From assembly GCA_002786025.1 (NCBI GenBank), contig NHNW01000048.1, forward strand, positions 186,001-250,000: DNA of 64,000 bases, in the 5' to 3' direction. Made by a program: the position numbers and the translations under genes. This DNA is from Zasmidium citrigriseum. Taxonomy: Eukaryota; Ascomycota; Dothideomycetes; Mycosphaerellales; Mycosphaerellaceae. Below the pieces are notes generated by a model. That model made no database searches, was not told the DNA's origin, and worked only from the letters and a program-made list of their open reading frames with translations. Shown here piece by piece: positions 10,416 through 20,981 of the stretch (its first letter is position 1; each line of letters starts with the position of its first letter).

Positions 10416-11642
10416 TTACAAATCCTCCTTCGCGTGGTCATACTTTGACCCGCCGCCCATAGGATCGCCACCGGGCACGCAAAGCCCCAGTCGCCAGAAG
10501 TAATCTCGATGGGCGAAGAAAAGCTGCCACAGCTTGTACCTTGAAGGTATTCCCCATGGTTCGTGAATGACATCGTGGATCTCGCCCTGAACAGATTCAA
10601 GAAGATCCCGCTTTTGCTTGGAATGCCCAGCGTGGAGCACAGTGGTGTCCTGGCCGGCAATGCAATCCGGATCATAGTCGCCTTTACAGTGCTGCAGATC
10701 TGTGAGATCTGGTGTGAGATCCGGCTTCGAAATATGGATTTCACCCGCATGCATGGCGTAACCCCACTCGGTCAAGGGCAACAGAGGAACCGGATCGTCG
10801 ACATGAGTGACCCTCCGATACTTGAGAAGCGTATCGTTTTGTGGAACTCTGTCCCGCAAATCGAATCGCTGGTCAAGGTATTTCGCCAGTCCAAGATTTC
10901 CAATCCTGGGCTCGCCAAAGGTGGTGATCTTGGGATCCCAACCTCTAGCCTTGAAGTCCAGACCCGCCAACGCAGCCACGGCGCCTCCAAGACTGTGGCC
11001 TACCAAAGAGAGCTCATACTTTGGATAAAGAAAGACCTGCTCTTGGATATCTTGCAGGATTTGCTTGCGAGTGTTCATCCACGAAGTGTAGAAGCCCCAA
11101 TGAACTGTACAGTTGAGGCACTTCGGCTCATTCGCGGGCGCAATATCGCGTTTGACGGATCTTTTGATGCCATTCAAGATCTTCTTTGAAACATCATCGG
11201 ATGTGGTGCCGCTTTCTTTGTCGCCTTCGCCGGGGTACGGCACATACTTCTGAGGGACCGTGCTCAAGTCGACTATGGTGTTGGCGATGCTGTAAGTGCC
11301 TCTGAAAGCCACAATGATGCGGTCCTTGCTATGGTCCAGGGCGATATAGCCGCAGCTGTCGGACAGGAGTGGCCCCGTGTTCCAGGTGTTGACCAGCTCG
11401 AACTGGGGGAATTCGGAACATCGCGACAGGCAGTTGAACGGCTTGCTGATGCCAAAGCTAGTGGAGCCAACGCAGTAGGAGATGTCGACAATGCGCGCGA
11501 GTTCTTCCAGTTCAGTGAAGAGGGCTACCGAGACATTCCGGTCGTTGGGATTGCCATGGCGGAGGAGCGGAGCTTGAAGTGAGCCGAAGACGCTGCCAAG
11601 GCGTAGAAGCAGCGTCAGGAGGAGAGTCAAGAACAGGCGCAT
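10416..11642 (-). CDS. Secreted class-3 lipase (triacylglycerol lipase/feruloyl-esterase fold)
   Basis: A single-exon, 408-residue protein with an N-terminal signal peptide (MRLFLTLLLTLLLRLGSVFG). The alpha/beta-hydrolase core shows the substrate-binding strand IIVAFRGT (residues 109-116), the nucleophile elbow GHSLGG with Ser-217, the acid in HVDDPVP (Asp-283) and the likely catalytic His-378 in AHRDYFW near the end. Paired cysteines around residues 57-101 and 175-178 suggest disulfides. The family hydrolyses acylglycerols outside the cell. All three catalytic residues are present, so it looks active. Confidence 0.9.
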   Translation of the reverse strand: MRLFLTLLLTLLLRLGSVFGSLQAPLLRHGNPNDRNVSVALFTELEELARIVDISYCVGSTSFGISKPFNCLSRCSEFPQFELVNTWNTGPLLSDSCGYIALDHSKDRIIVAFRGTYSIANTIVDLSTVPQKYVPYPGEGDKESGTTSDDVSKKILNGIKRSVKRDIAPANEPKCLNCTVHWGFYTSWMNTRKQILQDIQEQVFLYPKYELSLVGHSLGGAVAALAGLDFKARGWDPKITTFGEPRIGNLGLAKYLDQRFDLRDRVPQNDTLLKYRRVTHVDDPVPLLPLTEWGYAMHAGEIHISKPDLTPDLTDLQHCKGDYDPDCIAGQDTTVLHAGHSKQKRDLLESVQGEIHDVIHEPWGIPSRYKLWQLFFAHRDYFWRLGLCVPGGDPMGGGSKYDHAKEDL

Positions 11643-12278
11643 GGCTTGAAGATGTTAGAGCCTTCGGCGCCGAAAGTGCCGCTTTACATGGCCGGTGGAG
11701 CAGAAGAGTGATGACAGTCGGTAAGGATTTCGTGCGGAGGCCGTGAGGAAGAGGATTGCCTGCGGAGGAGGATTGCGCGTAAGCAGCAGCGGGTAGACAG
11801 GCGGGGGCCGAATCGACAACAGCACGCGCGCAGAATGCCTCCTAAAGCGTGTTAAAGTGAACAAGAACGGGGTTGTTGTAGTAAGAATCGGATCAAGATG
11901 TCGGGGGTGCTTGGTGAGCCGGGTGCAGTGCCAAGGCGGTGCTGACATCATGCTTTGGCGGACAGTTCGCGGCTTCATGGAATGCCCAACCAAGCCTCTT
12001 CTGGCCTCAAGTCCCCAAGTCCGGCTGCGCGCGGCATCGACGCTCGATCTTCCATAATACCAACAGTACTGCCTCACATCTTGGATATACCCAGGACGTA
12101 GCTGCCTGTCTAGGACCGACTGCTCTTCCGCGGAACGCGCACAGGAGAACTTGAACTCGGGAAGCATCGATGCGGTCACCAACACGCACTTGATTCCCAC
12201 TTGCCAAGGGGCCCAATCACCTCAAGCAACACCATCTTCTTCTCGCCCAGACTACTCTATTCTTTGTCCACCGCAACC
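11643..12278. other. Divergent intergenic region, lipase / membrane protein
   Basis: No gene seen. It lies between two divergent start codons and must contain both promoters and 5' leaders; no motif stands out. Confidence 0.5.
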
Positions 12279-13661
12279 ATGGAGGAAGATCCCAAACAGC
12301 ACGACTTCGACCAGCGACACGATGGCCCTTTCGATGCTGCGCGTCCGTCGCTGCAGATCTCGACGCCACAACGAGAACCCGAATTGCCACGGCAAGACTC
12401 GTCCAAGTCGGAACCAATGCAAGAGAAGAGGGTCATGAGCGGCAATGGCGCGGGCGATACACCCACCAAAGCACGAAAGAGTGTGCAATTGCCTAGAGAA
12501 GACTCAGATCCAATGGGCCCGCCACCGAGAAAGAGCACACAGATGTCGCGCGGAGGCCCCAGACCCAGCAGAGACTTTGACAACCGTCGAGATGGACCAT
12601 ATGGACGGCCTTCACTGGCCATGTCGCGACGGCGGTCGTCTGCCATTGGGATCGGGAGAGCCTCAATGGCTGCGGGAGAGGAAGGCGAAGGGGAGCCTGT
12701 CGCTCCAACAATGGCTGAGATTGAAGCTGCAGAGGAACAACCTGGATTTGAGCCCGAGCCGCCTTCCTTGAACTACAGTCTCTGGGAACGCAAATGGTTC
12801 ATTGCTCTGTTTTGGGGCTTAATTCTGATCGATGTCATCGCACAACCGATCGCCTTATATTTTGGACTCTGGTACGGGACGGATCTATCACCTAATGCCG
12901 TCTTCTCCATTATCACGGCCGCGCTTGGAGGTGTCAGTATCTTCGAATACTTTGTACGCTTTTGGAGGCTGTGGAAGAAGAACAGCACCTGTCGAGTCAT
13001 TGGAGCGCGTAGGATGTATCTCGATTGGTTCCATTGGAACTTCAGCCTTGGCTGGATCATCATCATGATTGAGTTGATTGTGTAAGTTCACTCGTCACTA
13101 CCGCCTTTACGACTGCTAACATGTCTTAGCGGCACCGTCCCTGAACATCCACCCATCCGGCTCCTCGCGATGCCCCTCGCCAGTATGCTCTACGCATTCG
13201 GCACGGAGCTTCTCATCGTCGATGCCCTCCGCTACTTCCAAGTCCCCGCCCCCGTGCGAATCTCCTCCATCCCCAAAGGCGCCCAACTGCGTCCCGCCAT
13301 CTACTCCATCATCGAAGATATCGTCGCCGTCGACGGCAGCGGCGGGACAGCGTACCGCGAAGCCCTCAACAAGCGCTACGAAGCATCTCACGTATTCCGC
13401 GCCATGCTTCGACGACTAGGCGCCTTCTGGGCGTTTGGATGCATGGGCATGGCCGTACTCACCACAATCCTCGTCTTCACCATCCAACACGAAGCGGCGT
13501 ACTGCGTGGGCTGGAGTATACCGTTCATCTGGGCCGGCGTTTGGGCGCTCGTGACCTACTTTTACGTTAGGAAGAAGCTGAAAGAAGAGAAGAAGGCTTG
13601 GGCGGATGAAATTGCCGAGAAGCAGGGGGCGATTGCGCTGCAGAATACCGCTTCGGAATAG
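12279..13661 (+). CDS. Multi-pass membrane protein, conserved fungal hypothetical
   Basis: Two exons (12279-13081, 13130-13661) joined by a 48-nt intron with GTAAGT donor, GCTAAC branch and TAG acceptor; 444 residues. The first 170 or so residues are polar and disordered with many Arg/Ser/Pro. After that come about six hydrophobic helices, including WFIALFWGLILIDVIAQPIA, SLGWIIIMIELIV and a last pair near GCMGMAVLTTILVF. The protein ends in a charged tail (VRKKLKEEKKAW). I do not recognise a functional family. Start chosen at ccATGG, position 12279. Confidence 0.8.
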
Positions 13662-14450
13662 GATTCCAAGGAGAGGAGTTCTGAGGAGCAGGGTTGAAAG
13701 TTTTTGATGATCATTATTCTTAATGCTGTGATGAGATACTCCGAATGCGGGCTTGTTGAAAGTGAGCGCTGACTCTGGATAGATGAGAGAGTTCTGCAAG
13801 GCTACAGATTGTTTTAGCGACACATGGTTGTTGTACAGATACGGCATGAGAAATGATATACCCTTGTCGAAGAGGCGTTTGAGAATCACAAGCACGATTT
13901 CCGTACGATCATCGCTTTTGGCATTGGCTGGGATATGGCTGTCGTCGAAACAAGCCTTCTGCGGCCGTCTGTGAAGGTTTCCACGGAATGCGCTGTACGA
14001 CAACGAGAACAGGACATTACTCTTACTTCAAGGATATCCATTTCAAAGGCGCTCAAGACCAAGAAATATCGGCTCGGATCTACGAGGACGTGAGATTCTT
14101 GGTTCTGGATCTTGTTACCGTGGTACACGAGCAGTCGAGCACGTGAAAGTGTGAGGAAGGGTTGGCACCCTGGAGCTTAAGTCGACGACAAGGCACTGGA
14201 CACGGGACCGCGATGTATATCAAACACGATACGAAGATGGGCACAAATGACCTTTATGGAAAGAACGGCCGTGAAGAGAGCACCACACAACATTCACACC
14301 CGTTCGGAGAAGGAAACCCAAACCATGGCTCTTTGGACTTATCGCCGTGATGAGGTTCTCTTCACCGAAGACACCTTGGAAGTCATATGTTGTTCCTGCG
14401 TTTTGCTCGAACTCCCGCTGCATATCGCACAACTGCAAGACCAAGCAACC
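13662..14450. other. Intergenic region
   Basis: No convincing gene; 3' region of the membrane protein and promoter of the RING gene. Confidence 0.45.
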
Positions 14451-15617
14451 ATGCCTCGAAACATTTTCTCACAACCAGTGCAGAAGGGTGACTGGATCCT
14501 GATCCGCCATGCTCGTCAGGGCTCTCGACCACGACTGCTCATCGTCTGGGACGCTCTCCAACAATCTCAACCCCCCACAGTGGACAATGTCCGAGCTATC
14601 GATGCGAACGCCATCGAGTCCTTCCAACCTCCAGCCTGCAATCTGTACCGCAGTCGCATCAGCAGCTCCCGCAACCCCAACCAAACAGTAGCGACAATCA
14701 TGCACGAAATCGCTTCCCAACTCAACGACCGCTTCCGCGAATGTCGATTCAGTCCATTAGCAAATGCCAACGCCCGAGCCTTCAACGAGCAAAGAAGAGC
14801 GCACTGGGATTCCAAAGCCCATCCCCTGCGAAGGTTCTTGGGAAGCGGAAGCTCATTCTTCCACAAACCCATCATCGACGCAATCAGAAAAGTCCTCCAG
14901 AACGATCAATGTTCCAACACTCTTTGCAACAACGGCTTCATCCCCGCCTCCCACCGAGAAGCCACATACCGCCAACACTCCATCCCCCAAGGCTGGAACG
15001 GAGTCTGGGAAGGCGACAGAAAAGACATTCCAATGCAATGTCCCTCCTGCTTCGACAACTTGACAGTCCAGGACTCCGAGAATGTGATCTTGCAGCTTTT
15101 GAATTTGGATCGAGGTGGGAGGTGGAGTAATGCTACGTTGGAAGACGCGAGGGCGAATGAGATGTTGCTCAATGATTCCAGGGCGCAGTTGGGGTATAGA
15201 GAGGTCAAACTCGTGCGGGAAGTTGTATGGCTTGTTGATGGGAAGGATTCTGGGTGGGTGGCGAGGAGGCCGAGGAGGTGGGTTGGGGAGTGTGGGTTGT
15301 TGGGGGGAGAGGATCAGGCTGTGGGGACGAGCGAGGGCTCTTCTCGTACCTGCCGGCATCGACGTCAATCCAGTGCGACTGAAGAGACCGGAGCCGCCTC
15401 TGAAGAACCTTCGACTAGGATTGCAATGACGACGACTCCTGAAGAGTATGCCGAATCCGGGAACGGAACGACGTGCAGTGTATGTTTGGAGGACTTTGGG
15501 CATGGTGATCTGGTGCGTTTCCTGCCATGCGACCATGCGTTTCACTATAGTTGTATTTCTCAGTGGCTTCGGCGGCAGAATACCTGCCCTTCCTGTCGGC
15601 AGACCGTGGGTTCTTAG
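14451..15617 (+). CDS. RING-H2 finger protein (putative E3 ubiquitin ligase)
   Basis: A 388-residue single-exon protein. The C terminus carries a complete RING-H2 finger: CSVC, then FLPCDHAFH, then CISQWL and CPSC, giving C-x2-C...C-x-H-x2-H-x2-C...C-x2-C. RING-H2 domains recruit E2 enzymes, so this is a likely E3 ligase. The upstream part (MPRNIFSQPVQKGDWILIRH) is paralogous to the N terminus of the next gene, and both share a C-x4-C...C-x2-C set (CSNTLC...MQCPSC). Start at 14451 rather than an upstream in-frame start at 14247, because it aligns with the paralogue and has a good context. Confidence 0.8.
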   Translation: MPRNIFSQPVQKGDWILIRHARQGSRPRLLIVWDALQQSQPPTVDNVRAIDANAIESFQPPACNLYRSRISSSRNPNQTVATIMHEIASQLNDRFRECRFSPLANANARAFNEQRRAHWDSKAHPLRRFLGSGSSFFHKPIIDAIRKVLQNDQCSNTLCNNGFIPASHREATYRQHSIPQGWNGVWEGDRKDIPMQCPSCFDNLTVQDSENVILQLLNLDRGGRWSNATLEDARANEMLLNDSRAQLGYREVKLVREVVWLVDGKDSGWVARRPRRWVGECGLLGGEDQAVGTSEGSSRTCRHRRQSSATEETGAASEEPSTRIAMTTTPEEYAESGNGTTCSVCLEDFGHGDLVRFLPCDHAFHYSCISQWLRRQNTCPSCRQTVGS

Positions 15618-15835
15618 TAGTAGTTGACCGTTGGTAGCCGAGTCAATTCATTTGTCGGTTTGTTTAGATAGACCGAACAGTGTATACCATATCAAGTCCA
15701 TCAAAGACGCACCCACGATGTTCACTCTTGTTCCAAGGAGTCTTAATGGCACGCATAAAGCAACCCCTACTCGCAATCCACCCCTAACCTAAACAGCATA
15801 CTCAACCCATCATCAATAAACCCCACCCAACAAAC

Positions 15836-16738
15836 ATGCCACGCTTCTTCCGCCGCGCCCACTGCCGCGACGTCCAAACCTACCACCTCCACCCTCGTCT
15901 CACAAAACGCGGCGACATCCTCCTCAGACGCAGCGCAGACGGCACCGATCCCTCCCTCCTCATAATCCTCAAACCTGCCTTCGACATGCAACTAAACAAG
16001 GACTACATCCTCAATGAAGCGAGTACCCTCGTTCTCGATACTCGGCGCCTTGACCAAGATCCAAGGACTAAGTGGAAGTACTTGGATTTCCTGGCCAATA
16101 TCCCCCAACACGATGATAGCGTCGAGATAGGCCGGTATATTCGGGAGTCGTTGGTGAAGCCTTTGCTCGAGGATGAGAGTGCAGAGCTCGTCTCCTCCCT
16201 CGCACAGACTCTGATATCCACCCTCAACCCCCCCCCCCCCCCCCCCCCCTCAGAAGATGACTTCGTCCTCAACCCCTTCCCCTCAAAACCCAACCACGAA
16301 GAAGACCTCTACTACCACGCCCCCACCCCAACCTCCCTCCGCCGGGCCCTCCTCAACGACACCTGCCTCGCAACCTCCTGCGTCGAAGGCTACATAACCT
16401 CGCGGACAGAATTCTTCACCCTATGGCCAGACTTCCTGCTCAACCTCCCACTGGCCGCGACCTATATCGTCGAGAACGATTTGGCGAGGGGTGGGTATCT
16501 TTGTCCGTGGTGTATGGGGTATTTTCGGTTGAGAGAGGATTTGGAGAAGATTTGCGCCGGTGAGGGGTTGGTGCAGTTGTTGGAGGGCATTGAGCTTGAG
16601 AGGGAGATTTTGGGGTTTTGTGGGGCTTGGGAGGTACCGTTGGAGAGGGATGGGGAGATGGAGGATGGGTATGTGAGTGATTTTGAGGATTCTGAGGGGA
16701 TCGAGAGTGGAATTGAAGATGAAGTGTTAAGTGATTGA
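15836..16738 (+). CDS. Paralogue of preceding gene, lacking the RING finger
   Basis: A 300-residue protein beginning MPRFFRRAHCRD; the first 90 residues follow the pattern of the upstream gene (RGDILL / GDWILI; SLLIILK / RLLIVWD). The central cysteine set (CLATSC...CPWCMGYF) matches the upstream paralogue, but instead of a RING-H2 it ends in an acidic tail (EDSEGIESGIEDEVLSD). The gene contains a 22-C run encoding prolines, which could slip and shift the frame. Function unknown. The two genes form a tandem duplicate 218 bp apart. Confidence 0.7.
   Translation: MPRFFRRAHCRDVQTYHLHPRLTKRGDILLRRSADGTDPSLLIILKPAFDMQLNKDYILNEASTLVLDTRRLDQDPRTKWKYLDFLANIPQHDDSVEIGRYIRESLVKPLLEDESAELVSSLAQTLISTLNPPPPPPPSEDDFVLNPFPSKPNHEEDLYYHAPTPTSLRRALLNDTCLATSCVEGYITSRTEFFTLWPDFLLNLPLAATYIVENDLARGGYLCPWCMGYFRLREDLEKICAGEGLVQLLEGIELEREILGFCGAWEVPLERDGEMEDGYVSDFEDSEGIESGIEDEVLSD
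16228..16249 (+). repeat. Homopolymer run of 22 C within coding sequence
   Basis: Encodes a stretch of prolines in the RING-less paralogue. Length matters for frame; at 22 C the downstream frame is open to the normal stop. Confidence 0.9.
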
Positions 16739-17165
16739 TTCGGCTGATGACTGAGAAGTTCGAGTCGTGTATTATTAGTCGGGAGATATGAGATCTTGAG
16801 ATATCCCGCTTAGTATCATTTATTTGAGTCGAACGGATCTTCAGTCTCCGTTGCCAATCGAAGTGTAGAAGAGACCTAAACAGAAGATAAGCGCTTGAAT
16901 ATCTTGACATGCCTTACCACATTACTGATATGGTGGAAGAGGAAGGAAGCGCACAGCAGTGAGGCAGCGATCAATGGTTAAGCGGCTATGTCACATCTGA
17001 GGTGAAGCCTCCATTTTGATGATCTTGCTCATGCATGAAAAAGCTCCGATAGGCCATCTGTGTTTCGCTATCTCGGAAACTGCAAGCCCTTGCTCTTTGC
17101 GCCAAATCCATGCTCCACACGCTCCCCCAGACTGAAGACATTCCTCATCCAAACGAAGTGGTCGT
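16739..17165. other. Convergent 3' intergenic region
   Basis: Lies between the 3' ends of the RING-less paralogue and the uL5 gene. No gene seen. Confidence 0.5.
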
Positions 17166-17980
17166 TTACCGCACGATACCCTCGAATCGGTTCTTGTACC
17201 ACTTGATCGTCTCGGCCTGGTTGATGCGGTGCGAGGCACCAATGCGGGACTGGCAGCGTCTCCGCTTGGCGACACGCTCACCTGGGCGGGTCCTGTATCC
17301 TGTCAATATCCAATCCCACTCCAAACTTTCATCATTTTCCACTCACATGCAGCAGTAGAAGTCCATGCCGTAGATACCGATGGCTGGGTCGTACTTGATG
17401 CCCAGATCGATGTGCTCGGAGATACCGAAACCGAAGTTGCCAGTCTCGGAGAAGTTGCGCTTACGGAGCTCATACTCCTTGACCTTGAGGCCACGCTCGA
17501 TGATCTCCTCGGCCTTGGGGCCACGGACGGTGACGTGGACGGCGATCTTCTCGTTACGGCGGATACCGAAGGTACGGACGGTGTAGCGGGCCTTGCCTGT
17601 TGTCCATCATCAGCCTCCCTGTCCTCCTTCGCAATTCATATCCTTCGCTCTTTCTTGGTGGTGGTACGTACTGTAGACTGGAGTCTGACCAGACAGCTGC
17701 TCGAGCACCTTGGCGGCACGGGTCAATCTGTCACCAGACTCGCCGACGGAGATGTTGAGGACGAGCTTCTGGATGCGGAGCTCGCGCATGGGGTTGGACG
17801 ACTTGTCCTTGCCGCCCTGGGTCTTGACGTTTTGGCCATCGGCCTGCTGGGTGGAGTTCTCGCCTTTGGCCTGCGTCGCAATGCTGTTAGTTGTTGCTTC
17901 CTCCCATCGCGCTTTCGGAGTGTCGATGATTTCGTGTCGATTGGAAGCGGCGATGCATGTATAACGGGAATACTCACCAT
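17166..17980 (-). CDS. RPL11: 60S ribosomal protein L11 (uL5)
   Basis: Four exons: 17978-17980 (only the ATG), 17672-17870, 17347-17596 and 17166-17292, with introns of 107, 75 and 54 nt, all GT-AG and frame-consistent; 192 residues. Unmistakable uL5 blocks include [50 protein letters not shown] and the C terminus [14 protein letters not shown]...[11 protein letters not shown]. The protein binds 5S rRNA with uL18 in the large subunit. Compared with yeast it has a short N-terminal extension rich in Gln/Lys/Gly. It is divergent from the SmB gene. Confidence 0.95.
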
Positions 17981-18292
17981 TGTGCTGGTGAGGTCTCACG
18001 TCCTGGCGGTTGGCGGTGGTCGTTGGTGCAGGTCCTGCGTGTCGAGCGGATGAAGTTCGAGCAAAGCCGACCTTTTCGTCTGTGGACTCTTGGCATCTGA
18101 TCTGGCACTAGCGCGCGGCTCATCCCGTCCGAGCTTTGGACTTTTGCAGCGGGCTCGTGTGATCGCGACAACTTCATCCACCCGCGACACCCTCACTCGC
18201 GTAATCTCTCAATACCTCGACTCGTTGCGCGTATATACTCTTCATCACTTTGAATACGCCAAAGTCGTGCCCCGGCACGCCACCCACCCACA
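17981..18292. promoter_or_regulatory. Bidirectional promoter region, uL5 / SmB
   Basis: 312 bp between divergent start codons of two housekeeping genes. CT-rich and lacking an obvious TATA box, as expected for ribosomal-protein promoters; no specific site recognised. Confidence 0.6.
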
Positions 18293-19093
18293 ATGAGCAT
18301 GCAGAAGCAGGGAAAAATGGTAAGTTACCACTCAACTCCAATCCAAAGGAGTCCTGCGTTGACAGAGACAGACCGCTGATATGGATAATAGCAAGGCTTC
18401 GTGAGTAAATTCCTCAATCGCCGACTCGAAACTCGTCACTTACACCAGTTTTAGGTCAACTACCGAATGCGAGCCACCCTGAACGACGGACGCCAACTTG
18501 TGGGTCAGATGCTCGCATTTGATAAGGTATGCACATGATGAGAAACTTAGAGATACATGACTGACCTTGCCAAGCACATGAACCTCGTACTCGCCGACTG
18601 CGAAGAATTCCGGAGAGTCAAGCGCAAGAGCAAGCAGGGAGGCGCGCCAGGTACGCAATCAGGACAAGTCGTGGAGACGGAGGAGAAGAGGTCGCTGGGT
18701 CTGGCGATCGTGCGAGGCGCGACTATCGTGTCGTGCTCTGTGGATGGCCCGCCCCCAGCAGATCCATCCGCACGACTCGGGCAGTCGACACCCGGCGGTG
18801 GACCAGCTGCACCAGCTGTTCAAGCTGGACCTGGCACCGCGAAGCCAGCAGGAAGAGGCGCAGGCATTGGACTTCAAGGACCGGCAGCAGGTGTTGGTGG
18901 ACCAGGGTTTCCAGGTGCTGGATTCCCCGGCGCACCACCTTCAGGCGGATTCCCTGGCCGAGGCGGTCCACCTGGAGGAGGATTTCCTGGTGCCTTCCCA
19001 CCCGGCGGCCCACCTCCAGGCTTCCCTCCAGCTGGCTTCCAGCCTCCGGGCGGTCGTGGCTTCCAACCCCCTGGTGGATACCAAGGCCGGTAG
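18293..19093 (+). CDS. Small nuclear ribonucleoprotein SmB/B'
   Basis: Four exons: 18293-18319, 18392-18400 (a 9-nt microexon encoding QGF), 18455-18526 and 18575-19093; 208 residues. The Sm fold is clear: [38 protein letters not shown] is Sm1, then [16 protein letters not shown] is Sm2. A Gly/Pro-rich tail of about 110 residues with repeated PGG/FPG units follows, typical of SmB. SmB is part of the heptameric Sm ring on U1, U2, U4 and U5 snRNAs. The microexon is needed to join KM to VNYRMR in frame and replaces the residues normally preceding that strand. Confidence 0.92.
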
Positions 19094-19496
19094 AAGACGA
19101 GCAGAGAATGGGACGCACCACCTTACAACTTCCGAGAAACCCCCCACGACCACGACGCCACGAAATCCGAGCGCATCAGTAAATTGCTCCCCGCTGCGCA
19201 GACGATTAGCAGCAGCCATACTGGGGCTGTCAGCTGCAGCGAACAAGTGCGTCAATAAGAGTCGCGGAGGTAGGTATCGAGATAACCTAGCATTAGCGAC
19301 GGCGTTGGTGGCAGGTTAGGTTTGAAACAAAATGTGGAAATGTATTCATGAATCCAAGATTCTCCGTACGACACCCTATCTCAATGCTGATGCTTCTCAT
19401 GCTGAACTCGTTGCGCATACCATCATTACTCAACTCTCATTCCGCAAGAAGGGTATCAAAACGCTTCAACGCATCAAGAATCGAATGCCCTCCTTC
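19094..19496. other. Convergent 3' intergenic region
   Basis: Between the SmB and GPI-protein stop codons; no gene seen. Confidence 0.5.
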
Positions 19497-20088
19497 TCAC
19501 AGCAACAAGACACCCATCAACCCTCCGAGGACAGCTCCAGCCATGGGCGCACCAGTCGGCAACGCACCGCTGTCACTACTACTCGAGCTCTCCGCCGCCG
19601 CACTCTCACTTGCCATACTGCTGCTCTCAGCCATACTACTCGTACTCGCCTCCATCGTCTCCGTCGTAATAGCCGCCGAAGAAGAAGTACTCGTCACACT
19701 CAAAAACGCCACCGAAGCGCCATTCGCGACCAGCCCCGACGAGTCCGCCGTGACATCGCCGCCTCCGACCAGAGCGTCCGGGCCTCCGGGTGTGAGCGTG
19801 TGGCCTGCGACTTGGATGTAGCCGGACTGTGAGGTGACTTCGTAGAGGCCGCCGTCTGCGCCGGTGAATTCGCCGGTTAGGGTGCCTGTGCCTGTTCCCA
19901 GGGCGGTGCTGTTGGATTGGCGTTTGAGGAGGGCGAGGGGTGTTGGGAGGGGCGATGGGTCGGGGTTGGCGTTTGGTGCTGGGAGATGTCAGAATTGAAG
20001 TCAACGGGAACGGATGATGGGCTGAGGGCATACCAGCTGCAACAGCCTGCAAGAACACCAACGCGAGAGCAGTGTATACAACCTGCAT
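19497..20088 (-). CDS. GPI-anchored Ser-rich cell-surface protein
   Basis: Two exons (20034-20088, 19497-19978) with a 55-nt intron (GTATGC...CAG) that preserves frame; 178 residues. It starts with a signal peptide MQVVYTALALVFLQAVAAA. The middle has a short domain with LTGEFTGADGGLYEVTSQSG and a Gly/Val-rich stretch. Then comes a Ser/Thr-rich stalk and a C terminus SGALPTGAPMAGAVLGGLMGVLLL, fitting a GPI-attachment signal (small residues, short spacer, hydrophobic tail). It should end on the plasma membrane or wall. The mature domain is not recognised. Confidence 0.8.
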
Positions 20089-20981
20089 TGTCACAGCAGT
20101 TCCTTCTTGATGCAGTGCAACGGATGCTGTGCTGTGGAGCAAAAAACTGTTCGAGCTGCAGCTGCACAGACGAGAGGAAGCTCCAGAGCTTTTATACATC
20201 CAGCTCAATGGCAAGCTCAAGCTTCCAAGCCTCGGTGAGACACAGCTTTGCACAGAAACGACCTTGGCCGCGCAAGCGACCTTCCTACCTGTTCGACAGT
20301 TTCCATCTTTGTGCCACACGTGCGTGACGCCTATCAGACTTGCAGTTGGGAGGCTGGCAAGCTTCATGCGGGCTGCCGCTTGCCGATTGTGCGGAGAAGG
20401 AGATAAGGGTGTTTTGAGGGGATATTTGTGAGATGGAAGATGTTTCAATAAAACAAATGTTGTGAGGGATCTTTGTACGGTGTTACTTGAAGAGTCTCTT
20501 GTTTCCTGTAGTTTGATGTACAATCGTTGCTCATTGTATCCAACTGTTGGAGTGGAGCAACGTGAAGTGAGCTCGGACCAAGCGGTTGGTCGGTGAAAGT
20601 TTCGCCGTGAAGTCAACTTTAACTTGGACCTCACCTGGTGATCCTATGAGACTCTTCCAGCCATTCTTCGCTCCTTGGAATCGTGATACCATCCATCAGC
20701 GCTCCTAAAGGAGCCAGCAGCTCATCCGTGTGCTTTGACCTGGTCTGCTCGATTCGCATGCAGATAGGCATCCCATGGCCGCATACGTTTGTTGGCTGAG
20801 AAGGGGGCTCGAGGAGAGCGGCACTGTAGTCTCCGACGCGAACTGAGGCCAGCTTTTCCGGGATGAGGTTGAAGAGTCGCGACCGTCTTGCTCTGCATGA
20901 TGGTCCGGTCGTTTCTCATTCCTTCCGGAATCGCTCGCAGCAGGATGACCACTCAGTGCACCCATCGCTTTTCCGGCCAGA
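20089..20981. other. Intergenic region
   Basis: No supported gene; upstream region of the GPI-protein gene and 3' flank of the first F-box gene. Confidence 0.5.

Noticed and set aside
19636..20634. 332-residue minus-strand frame
   Set aside because: Its first exon start and signal peptide belong to the spliced GPI-protein gene; the rest is out of frame (Arg/His-rich) or upstream leader.
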